The notes beneath the pieces are model-generated. The model saw only the letters and a program-made list of their open reading frames with translations. It did not search any database and had not been told where the DNA came from. Positions 44,750 to 52,508 of a DNA stretch of 53,867 nt are shown one piece after another. The position numbers and the translations under genes were made by a program. Every line of letters begins with the position of its first letter. Positions within the stretch are counted from its first letter, which is position 1. Location of the stretch: NCBI GenBank assembly GCA_017644105.1, contig JAEPMD010000014.1, positions 1-53,867 on the forward strand, read 5' to 3'. This DNA is from Rhizobiaceae bacterium. Its GTDB lineage: Bacteria > Pseudomonadota > Alphaproteobacteria > Rhizobiales > Rhizobiaceae.

Positions 44750-46183
44750 ATGGACGCTAAATCCAATATCAAACATACACCACTTTGTGTGGACTTGGAT
44801 GGAAGCTTGATTGCGAGCGACACGCTATGGGAAGGTCTCGTTGCGCTGCTCATGCAAAAACCGTTGATGATCTTTCAGGTTTTTAGCTGGCTACTTGCTG
44901 GCAAGGCCGTTTTGAAGAAAAACGTCGCCAAGTATACAGATCGCTCTGCAGAAGATTGGCCCGTTCGCGAAGAAGTGGTTGACTATATCAATCTCGCTAG
45001 ATCACAAGGTCGCAAAGTTTATCTCGTCACAGGCGCGGCTGAAAAAACCGCACTGGAATTATCAAACCATTTGGGCTTGTTTGACGGTGTATATCACAGC
45101 AGTGAAAATCTGAACCTGACGTCAACACGCAAACGCGATAGGCTCGTCGATGAGTTTGGAGATGGTGGTTTTGACTATATTGGCAATAGTTCTGATGATA
45201 TTGCCGTATTCGACAGTGCTCGCAAAGGTATTGTGGTTGCACCTGACCGTGTAGCGAGAAACTGGCAAAAACAAAATCAGTCTGAAGAGGTATATACAAA
45301 GCCATCCGGGATTAAGACGATACTCAAAGCCATCCGGGTTCACCAATGGCTTAAAAATGTGCTGATTGCTGTGCCTTTGTTTTTAAATCATACAGTATTT
45401 GATATGGATGCTGTCTTGGCAGCTGTTATCGCGTTTTTCTCTTTCAGTTTCTTTGCCTCCTCGGTTTATATCGTCAATGATCTGTCTGATTTAAAGGCTG
45501 ATCGCGCGCATCCGACAAAGCGTAAGCGTCCGTTGGCGAGTGGAGCCATTTCAATTCCGCATGCCGCGCTTTTGTGGGTCGGTTTGTTCTCAGTATCGGC
45601 GTTTTTAGCCACGCTTTTGCCGATTGAATTCTTTTATGTGATGGTTCTTTACGCCGTTGTCACCACAGCCTACACATTCGTACTGAAACGCAAATTGCTG
45701 GTTGATGTATTCACGCTTGCTGGCCTCTATACGATCCGCATTATTGCTGGCGCGTTTGCTACAAGCAGTCCTTTGTCGTTTTGGCTATTGGCATTCTCGA
45801 TCTTCTTCTTCCTGTCACTCGCACTTGTCAAACGCTATGTCGAATTGGCAGAAGGTGAGCAGGGCGATGACGCAAAACTTCTTGGTCGTGGTTATTTTGG
45901 ACTTGATACAGCCATGCTGGCGCAGGGTGGGGTTTCTGCCGCTTTTACATCCGCAATGGTTCTGGCGCTTTATATTAACAGCCCGGAATTCAGCGAAATG
46001 TATGACAATCCGTGGGTCTTGTGGCCGCTAGTGCCGATTATTTTATATATGCTTTTGCGTATCTGGATATTGGCGGGTCGTGGTCAGGTTCACGAAGATC
46101 CAGTGGTGTTTATTATGCGCGATTGGCGCAGCCAATTAACGATGGTTGCCGGTGGTGTGCTCATCCTGGGAGCCATGTTGTAA
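44750..46183 (+). CDS. HAD phosphatase-UbiA prenyltransferase fusion
   Basis: 477 aa from ATG 44750 (GAGGA upstream). The N-terminal HAD domain (1 to about 190) has 'VDLDGSLIASD' (Asp15, Asp17), 'VTGA' and 'GNSSDDIAVF'. The C-terminal UbiA membrane domain (about 210-477) has 'NDLSDLKADRAHPTKRKRPL' and 'YTFVLKRKLLVDVFTLAG', closer to decaprenyl-phosphate phosphoribosyltransferase (Rv3806c type) than to UbiA or COX10. Inferred chemistry: transfer of ribose-5-phosphate from PRPP to polyprenyl phosphate, then removal of the 5-phosphate by the HAD domain. Downstream is a DprE1-like oxidase, one base away, which supports this. First gene of the envelope operon. Confidence 0.85.
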   Translation: MDAKSNIKHTPLCVDLDGSLIASDTLWEGLVALLMQKPLMIFQVFSWLLAGKAVLKKNVAKYTDRSAEDWPVREEVVDYINLARSQGRKVYLVTGAAEKTALELSNHLGLFDGVYHSSENLNLTSTRKRDRLVDEFGDGGFDYIGNSSDDIAVFDSARKGIVVAPDRVARNWQKQNQSEEVYTKPSGIKTILKAIRVHQWLKNVLIAVPLFLNHTVFDMDAVLAAVIAFFSFSFFASSVYIVNDLSDLKADRAHPTKRKRPLASGAISIPHAALLWVGLFSVSAFLATLLPIEFFYVMVLYAVVTTAYTFVLKRKLLVDVFTLAGLYTIRIIAGAFATSSPLSFWLLAFSIFFFLSLALVKRYVELAEGEQGDDAKLLGRGYFGLDTAMLAQGGVSAAFTSAMVLALYINSPEFSEMYDNPWVLWPLVPIILYMLLRIWILAGRGQVHEDPVVFIMRDWRSQLTMVAGGVLILGAML

Positions 46184-46184
46184 T

Positions 46185-47519
46185 ATGCATGTCCAAAGCC
46201 ACGATAATGACCTTCAAAGCTGGGGGCGTATTGAACGTTTGAAGCGAACCATTACTGGGCGCGAAGTATTGCGGAATACAAATGCACCGGTTTTGCCATT
46301 TGGCAATGGACGTTCCTATGGTGATTCTTGTCATAGTGATGGCGGTGTGTTGATCGATACTCGGTCAAATGCACGGATCCATAGTTTTGACCCACAAACC
46401 GGAATCTTGGAAGCAGATGCTGGCGTATTGCTGGTTGATATTCTCCAGCAAGTTATCCCGCATGGATATTTTTTGGTGGTCACGCCAGGCACCTCCTATA
46501 TCACAATAGGTGGCGCAATAGCCAATGACGTGCATGGCAAGAACCATCATGTCAAAGGAACATTTGGTCATTACGTTCAATCATTTACGCTGCTCAGATC
46601 AGATTCTGATTCAGTTTTTACATGCTCTCGCGATGAAAATGTGGACTTATTTGCTGCGACCGTAGGCGGCATGGGTTTGACCGGCGTTATCGAGACAGTT
46701 TGTCTACGATTGATGAAAGTCTCATCACCGGACATTCAGCAAAAGTCGATTCGATTCAATCATTTGGATGATTATTTTGATATCTGTGATGAAATGGATC
46801 AGCGCCATGAATATTCAGTCGCTTGGATCGATCAGCTAACATCGGGTCAGAACTTTGGACGCGGTGTTTTAATGGCTGGTGATCATGCCGAATTGGGTGA
46901 GGGTGGTCGTATACTGCCTAAACCGGCCAAACTATCAGTGCCATTTACACCGCCCATAAATCTTATCAACAAATATAGCCTTTCAGCTTTTAATGCTGCT
47001 TACTTTCATAAAGCGAAGGCAGGTACGCATGAAAGCATAGCGCCGTGGCAGGGCTATTTTTATCCGCTGGATGCGATCAAGGGTTGGAATAAATTATATG
47101 GTCCAAAGGGCTTGTTTCAGCATCAATCAGTTTATCCGCTGGTAGGTGGGCGAGAGACAACTATCAAACTTTTGGAATGCGCCAAACGCCACGATCATGC
47201 GTCGTTTTTAACGGTGCTCAAACGGTTCGGTACCAAGAAGTCAGTTGGATTGTTTTCTTTTCCGCGTGAAGGTTTCACCCTCACTTTGGATTTTGCCAAT
47301 CAAGGTGCGCGCACGCTTAAATTCTTGCGTGAACTTGATGAGATTACGGTTGAAGCCGGTGGTGCAGTTAATCCTTACAAAGATCAACGCATGGCACCGG
47401 ATATTTTCGAAGCATCATTTCCCGATTGGGAACGCTTGGAAAACCATCGCGATCCAAAATTCATGTCCAATTTTTGGCAACGAACTGCAATGCAATTGAA
47501 TGTAAGTGTGCCAGCGTGA
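46185..47519 (+). CDS. DprE1-like FAD-dependent oxidase
   Basis: 444 aa from ATG 46185, one base after the UbiA stop. VAO-type FAD-binding domain: 'PFGNGRSYGDSC' near 45-56 and 'GGAIANDVHGKNHHVKGTFG' near 107-126, closely matching mycobacterial DprE1, which oxidises C2 of polyprenyl-phosphoryl-ribose. Lys399 ('NPYKDQR') matches the DprE1 active-site Lys. The Cys that benzothiazinones trap in DprE1 corresponds to Thr367 here ('GFTLTLDF' against 'WNICVDF', alignment from memory). Expected product: polyprenyl-phosphoryl-2-keto-ribose. Confidence 0.85.
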   Translation: MHVQSHDNDLQSWGRIERLKRTITGREVLRNTNAPVLPFGNGRSYGDSCHSDGGVLIDTRSNARIHSFDPQTGILEADAGVLLVDILQQVIPHGYFLVVTPGTSYITIGGAIANDVHGKNHHVKGTFGHYVQSFTLLRSDSDSVFTCSRDENVDLFAATVGGMGLTGVIETVCLRLMKVSSPDIQQKSIRFNHLDDYFDICDEMDQRHEYSVAWIDQLTSGQNFGRGVLMAGDHAELGEGGRILPKPAKLSVPFTPPINLINKYSLSAFNAAYFHKAKAGTHESIAPWQGYFYPLDAIKGWNKLYGPKGLFQHQSVYPLVGGRETTIKLLECAKRHDHASFLTVLKRFGTKKSVGLFSFPREGFTLTLDFANQGARTLKFLRELDEITVEAGGAVNPYKDQRMAPDIFEASFPDWERLENHRDPKFMSNFWQRTAMQLNVSVPA

Positions 47520-47619
47520 AACTCGATACAATTTTAAACAAATTGTACTGCGCTGCTGAACCTGAAATTCATTTGTTTTTGTTACACAAGTTTTGGAACG
47601 AAAATTCTGGGACGAAATT

Positions 47620-48069
47620 ATGAAGTTTATTTGGTTTATCTTATTCACGGTCTTAACCAATGCTGCTGCGCAATTAATGTTGAAGCAGGGCATGACGATG
47701 GTTGGACCACTCAACATTACGGCAGAAAACGCAATCATCCGCGTGTTTCAAATTCTGTTTCAGCCGTGGGTCTTTGCGGGGCTTGTGGTCTTTGTCATCT
47801 CCATGGTGTCGCATTTATTTGTGCTGACCAAAGTTGAACTATCATTTGCTTATCCATTTATTTCGCTGGCCTTTGTGACCGTTACAGTCTTCGCTGTTGT
47901 GTTCTTCGGGGAAGAAATCAACCAATGGCGTATTTTGGGCATTGCGCTCATCTGTTTGGGGACATTTTTCGTCGCAAAGTCAGACACATCTGAAAAACAA
48001 ACCCTCGCTCAAGAGGTGGTTGAAGAACAACAAATCGGGTTGAACCCTGATACTGCAGGAAGGTCGTAA
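47620..48069 (+). CDS. four-helix EamA/SMR-type transporter, ArnE/F-like
   Basis: 150 aa with four membrane helices. 'FTVLTNAAAQLMLKQGM' and 'FAYPFISLAFVTVTVFAVVF' followed by 'GEEINQWRILGIALICLGTF' match the small multidrug resistance fold of ArnE/ArnF, which flips undecaprenyl-phosphate-aminoarabinose. In this cluster it is the natural candidate to flip the polyprenyl-phosphate sugar to the periplasm. 100 bp separate it from the oxidase; the next gene follows after 2 bp. Start context (GGGACGAAATT) is moderate. Confidence 0.8.
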   Translation: MKFIWFILFTVLTNAAAQLMLKQGMTMVGPLNITAENAIIRVFQILFQPWVFAGLVVFVISMVSHLFVLTKVELSFAYPFISLAFVTVTVFAVVFFGEEINQWRILGIALICLGTFFVAKSDTSEKQTLAQEVVEEQQIGLNPDTAGRS

Positions 48070-48071
48070 TT

Positions 48072-49082
48072 ATGAAGCATATTATCTTTGGTGGGGATGG
48101 CTTTGTTGGCTCGCATTTAGCGCCAAAGCTATTAGATGATGGACAGGAAGTTGTTGTTGTCGATATCAAGAATAGCGGACACAAACATTATAAAGATGTT
48201 CAGTTTGTTGAGTTAGATATCACGCAGGCTGATAAGTTTTCAAAAGTCGAAATTGCTGCAGATGACGTGGTTTACAATATGGCAGCGACCATGTTGTCAC
48301 CTTTGCAGATCCGATCAAAACGTTATGACTTTTTCTGGCCGGTGAACTTTCACGGTGCTGGCAACATTATGAAATCCATGGACAAAGCTGGTGCGTCGAA
48401 ACTGGTTCAGTTCACCACAGATATGGTCTATGGCCATACAGTTGTTAGCCCACAAACTGAGGATCACCCAATTGCGCCACTTGGTGAATATGGTGCGTCT
48501 AAATGGGCAACAGAACAAGCTTGTCATGATTGGCGCGAGAAGGGCATGGATATTTCTATTTTCCGCCCGCGCTTGATTATCGGACCTGGTCGTTTGGGGA
48601 TTTTGGAAAAGCTCTTCAAGCTGATTGATTTGAATTTGCCAGTTCCGATGATTGGCTCAGGTAAAGCACCTTATCAGTTTATTTCTGTTTATGATTGCGC
48701 TGAAGCTGCACGCTTGGCCTGGAAAGCAGATTTCCCGAATGATGCTTATAATCTGGGGTCATCAAACCCGCCATCTGTGCGTCAATTATTGGGCGGCTTG
48801 ATTAAGCATGCGAACTCAAAATCATTCTTGCTGCCAACACCTGGCTTTGCGGTGAAGAAGACGTTGGCGTTGCTTGATCTCATGAATATGCCGATCATGG
48901 ATCCAGAGCAATATTTGATCGCTGATGAGATGTGCGTTCGTGAAACGGGTCGCGCAAAAGAAGCTATGGGTTTTGTGCCGCAATATAACGATATGGATAT
49001 GCTGATCGCAGCTTATGACGAATATCGCGGCAATATTGCGCAAAGCACGTCACAAAAATTAAACGCAGTTCCTGCTGAATAA
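48072..49082 (+). CDS. NAD-dependent epimerase/dehydratase (extended SDR)
   Basis: 336 aa. N-terminal NAD motif 'IFGGDGFVGSHLAP' (the usual GxxGxxG with Asp inserted). The catalytic Tyr-Lys pair is in 'YGASKWATE' (about 140-148), with 'FTTDMVYG' before it. It is an extended SDR, unlike DprE2, which is a short classical SDR. It could nevertheless reduce the 2-keto intermediate, or act on a nucleotide sugar. Coupled closely to the flippase gene (2 bp). Confidence 0.85.
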   Translation: MKHIIFGGDGFVGSHLAPKLLDDGQEVVVVDIKNSGHKHYKDVQFVELDITQADKFSKVEIAADDVVYNMAATMLSPLQIRSKRYDFFWPVNFHGAGNIMKSMDKAGASKLVQFTTDMVYGHTVVSPQTEDHPIAPLGEYGASKWATEQACHDWREKGMDISIFRPRLIIGPGRLGILEKLFKLIDLNLPVPMIGSGKAPYQFISVYDCAEAARLAWKADFPNDAYNLGSSNPPSVRQLLGGLIKHANSKSFLLPTPGFAVKKTLALLDLMNMPIMDPEQYLIADEMCVRETGRAKEAMGFVPQYNDMDMLIAAYDEYRGNIAQSTSQKLNAVPAE

Positions 49083-49113
49083 TAGCCAGCTGAAAATTAG
49101 ATTGGAAACGAGT

Positions 49114-50574
49114 ATGTTAAACGCAGTTAAAGAAGAAATTTCAGCAGATGTGGAATTTGCACCGGTGGATGTGAAAGTTAAACGTCCGAATTTGCTGACG
49201 GTTGATGATGCCAAACAAATGGATCTCGCCGATATGACGGAATTTTTCAAAGATCACGTCAATCCGGGTCAATTGCACTTTATGAAGCTGCTTGGCTTCC
49301 ATAAGGTGAAGATTGAAAGCGCTGAGGGCATGGTTTATCGCGATCAAAATGGCCGTGAGATCCTTGATTTCTTTGGTGGATTTGGCTCGCTTGCATTTGG
49401 TCACAACCATCCACGTATCTTGGATGCACGTAAGACTTTCCAAGATGAAAAACGTCATGAAATCGCAATGGCTTTTCTATCGCAATATAACGCGGCCTTG
49501 GCGAAAAACTTGGCGGAAATCGCACCTGGTGACTTGAATATAGTGTTTTTGGGCTCTTCTGGCTCTGAAGCCATGGAAGCAGCGGTGAAGGTGGCTGAAC
49601 GTGCAGCAGGTCCAAAAAAATCGAAAATTGTTTATGCCGAGAATTCATTCCACGGCAAAACCAAAGGTGTTTTATCCGTCACAGATTCACCGCTTTATAA
49701 AGGTGAGTTCAAGCTGGTTGAAAACACAGTCCGCGTACCATTTGCAGATATTGATGCTATTCGAAATGCATTTGAAAGCGATCCGGAAATTGGCGTTATT
49801 GTGCTCGAAACCATCCAAGGTGGTGGCGGCATTATCAAAGCTGAACCTGAATTCTGGCAAGAGCTTCGCGCTTTATGTGACAAACACGGGGTGCTTTGGG
49901 TTGCCGACGAAGTACAATGCGGTATGGGCCGTTCGGGGCAGTTCTTTGCCTTTGAATACGCTAATGTGGTTCCGGATGTGACTGCGCTGGCGAAATCGCT
50001 TGGCGGTGGTAAGTGCGCCATGGCAGCGATGATCGCAACAACAGATGTTTATATGAAGGCCTATGGTACGCCAAAGACAGCTCTAATCCACGGTCAGGCA
50101 ACATTTGGCGGTATTGGCGAAGCTTGTGTGACGTCGATTGAAGGTTTGAATATCCTGTATGATGAGAACTTGATCGAGAATGCAGCTCAAACAGGTGCAT
50201 ATCTTCTACAACGCCTTGAAAAGCTGCAAGAAAAATATCCAAAACTGATCAAAGAAGTGCGTGGCCAAGGGCTAATGGTTGGCCTTGAATTCCATGACTT
50301 TAGCCAGACTTTGCCAATGGTTCTGCGTCCAGTTGTTTCCGTTCTGGATGAAAAGCTGAAAGGTTCGCTCTCTGGCTTTATCGGATCGCTCATGCTTCGT
50401 GATTACGACGTCTTGGTGGCATTTACCGAATATAATCGAAATGTCATTCGTCTTGAGCCACCATTGATCTGTGAGCAACGTCATGTTGATCAGTTCATCT
50501 CAGCGCTCGATGATCTTTTGGGGCGCGGCATTGTCCGGATCGTCAAAGACTTTGTCGCCAGCCAGGTGAAATAA
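49114..50574 (+). CDS. class III (omega) aminotransferase-like PLP enzyme
   Basis: 486 aa from ATG 49114 with GGAAACGAG upstream. Typical signatures: 'GGFGSLAFGHNHPRI', 'LGSSGSEAMEAAVKVAERA', 'VADEVQCGMGRSGQFFAFE' and the PLP Lys in 'LAKSLGGGKCAMAAM'. The N-terminal 55 residues are an extension. Expected to transfer an amino group to a keto or aldehyde substrate; in this cluster it could act on a keto-pentose or make the amino donor for a lipid headgroup. The substrate is not readable from sequence. Confidence 0.83.
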   Translation: MLNAVKEEISADVEFAPVDVKVKRPNLLTVDDAKQMDLADMTEFFKDHVNPGQLHFMKLLGFHKVKIESAEGMVYRDQNGREILDFFGGFGSLAFGHNHPRILDARKTFQDEKRHEIAMAFLSQYNAALAKNLAEIAPGDLNIVFLGSSGSEAMEAAVKVAERAAGPKKSKIVYAENSFHGKTKGVLSVTDSPLYKGEFKLVENTVRVPFADIDAIRNAFESDPEIGVIVLETIQGGGGIIKAEPEFWQELRALCDKHGVLWVADEVQCGMGRSGQFFAFEYANVVPDVTALAKSLGGGKCAMAAMIATTDVYMKAYGTPKTALIHGQATFGGIGEACVTSIEGLNILYDENLIENAAQTGAYLLQRLEKLQEKYPKLIKEVRGQGLMVGLEFHDFSQTLPMVLRPVVSVLDEKLKGSLSGFIGSLMLRDYDVLVAFTEYNRNVIRLEPPLICEQRHVDQFISALDDLLGRGIVRIVKDFVASQVK

Positions 50575-50585
50575 ATCCTGCGATT

Positions 50586-52364
50586 TTAAGAATTATCAGA
50601 TGGAGCGCTCTCGGTTTGTTCGACCGGGCGCGCTTTTTTGATATAGGCGTCATAACAATCATTGAGACGAATGCGCTTATGATTAACATCAATGGCCGGT
50701 TTATAAATCTGATAGATCTCTTCAACGGTGAAGAGAATGGGGCAGGTTGACCGTAAGATGATGTCTGCACTTTGAACAGAGTTTGATACCTCCTCACTCA
50801 TTCCACTCAATGTTCGACCTGAATCCGCACCAATCTGCACATATTTCGGTGCGTTTCGGTTCATCAAAAACGGGAAGGGATTTGTGAAGTCGAGTGTTAG
50901 GATCGTGTCGAATTTCACATCATTTTCCGCTTCGTAATCGTAGATGGATTGGATGGCTTCATCCATTAAGTGATACCACAGGATCTGGAAATCCGGCTCC
51001 GAGAAGATGATCGAACCTGGCAGCACTTCATGTTCGGAAAGTTTGCCCAATTGCCATTTGCCTTTGACGTAAAACTCTTTAATCGGCTCAATGCGCTCAA
51101 GGAAAATATCTTTGGCGGAAACATTGCCCAAAATACCAAGATGTTCGTGCTCAAGCGCATCGTAGGTGGGTGCAACAGCGACAGTTCTAAGTGCCTTATG
51201 AGTGATCTTGGTGAAGGTTGGCAGCACTGTTGCCATTGCTAGAACAATGACGAATAGATTTGGTAGTCGTTCAGGTGTTGAACGGAAATATAAGATCATC
51301 AATACGACCGGCCAAAGCATGATAAAGGCTTGCGAACCGGTATTTTGTGTCTCGTAGAAAATACCTGCGATCAATACAAAGCCCAATGCCAGATAATCGT
51401 GGCTGATTAAGCCGGTAAATTTATGCCAGTACGGTCTAAAAACCGGAGTTGGTTCCGGTCGGGTGCGGGTGCCAAAGATATCAGTGAAGAACAGCGCTAG
51501 TATTGTTAGCCCTGCTGCAAACACCACATCCATGCGCTGTGAGAACACGGTTAGAAATTTAGGCAACAAACTGGATTGGTTGGACTGTGCCAATTCCCAA
51601 ATACTCATAAGGTAACTGGTGATGATGCCCGTTTGAAATTCCAGTCCAACAAGTGCGAGCGCAAACATAACAAGCGCGATGAGTATCGCCATCGGCGCAA
51701 CGAGGCCTGCGAGAAAGCCAAAGCCAACAATGATGAGTGCCGCTGCAAAAGCCGTGATCTTACCTAGGATGAGCGCAATTCCACATAAAGCGAGCAGAAG
51801 TGCTTGAACGAATGGATTGCGGATAAAGAACACGGCTGCAGTGGTGATGTAGAGTAGGAGGGCGCCGTGGCGATTATAGTGCCCAAACCCATCTATGCCG
51901 GGGAAGGGGAAGAAATCAACCGTGCCAAATGGTGCTGCTGCAAAAACCAAGAATGGCAATAGTAATCCAAGCGCAAGCTTTAGTGATCTCCGGCTGACCA
52001 TCCAACTTATGATCAGCATGAGCGGTGCCGTGACAATTAATTGTGACCAATGAATGACTAATACGGGATGACCATTTGGAAAATAGTTATGAACTAGCGT
52101 AGCAAGCCAATAATTGAGCGGACCAACAGGCGTGTTGAAATCAACGGATGGAAGTTGACCAAGATTAATGCGGTGAATAGCGTCGAAATAGATATTGGTG
52201 TCCCAATACATTGGACCAATCGGCACCGCAAATTCGAGCATTAAAACATAGACCATGGCGGCAATTGGAGCTGCCATGATGATCAAAATGATCAACATGT
52301 TCAAAAGTAATGGCGTTTTTGATCTGACCGGATCAAATGATTCATTTGCCGTTAAAAGTTTCAA
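50586..52364 (-). CDS. polytopic membrane protein, probable GT-C glycosyltransferase
   Basis: 592 aa with about 10-12 membrane helices in the first 390 residues and a soluble C-terminal domain of about 200 residues. The first external loop has 'WDTNIYFDAIHRINLGQLPS' and 'DFNTPVGPLNYW', acidic residues placed as in GT-C enzymes that use polyprenyl-phosphate sugars. No named family recognised. Convergent with the aminotransferase gene (11 bp between stops). Likely acceptor: periplasmic polysaccharide, lipid or protein (inference). Confidence 0.65.
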   Translation of the reverse strand: MKLLTANESFDPVRSKTPLLLNMLIILIIMAAPIAAMVYVLMLEFAVPIGPMYWDTNIYFDAIHRINLGQLPSVDFNTPVGPLNYWLATLVHNYFPNGHPVLVIHWSQLIVTAPLMLIISWMVSRRSLKLALGLLLPFLVFAAAPFGTVDFFPFPGIDGFGHYNRHGALLLYITTAAVFFIRNPFVQALLLALCGIALILGKITAFAAALIIVGFGFLAGLVAPMAILIALVMFALALVGLEFQTGIITSYLMSIWELAQSNQSSLLPKFLTVFSQRMDVVFAAGLTILALFFTDIFGTRTRPEPTPVFRPYWHKFTGLISHDYLALGFVLIAGIFYETQNTGSQAFIMLWPVVLMILYFRSTPERLPNLFVIVLAMATVLPTFTKITHKALRTVAVAPTYDALEHEHLGILGNVSAKDIFLERIEPIKEFYVKGKWQLGKLSEHEVLPGSIIFSEPDFQILWYHLMDEAIQSIYDYEAENDVKFDTILTLDFTNPFPFLMNRNAPKYVQIGADSGRTLSGMSEEVSNSVQSADIILRSTCPILFTVEEIYQIYKPAIDVNHKRIRLNDCYDAYIKKARPVEQTESAPSDNS

Positions 52365-52455
52365 ATCCTAGTCCCCGTGTCATCATTTGACCTAATGATT
52401 GAAAATACCGCTGGGAAAGACTAAGCGATTTGCGGTGAAAGAAAAACCCCTTCAC

Positions 52456-52484
52456 AAAAAAACCCCGGTCTTGCGACCGGGGTT
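52456..52484 (-). terminator. intrinsic terminator of glnA
   Basis: Minus strand: AACCCCGGTC-GCAA-GACCGGGGTT followed by TTTTTG; a GNRA tetraloop and ten pairs, about 25 nt after the glnA stop. A second hairpin TTTAGCA-TTAT-TGCTAAA (52491-52508) sits between the stop and the terminator. Confidence 0.93.
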
Positions 52485-52508
52485 CTTATATTTAGCAATA
52501 ATGCTAAA

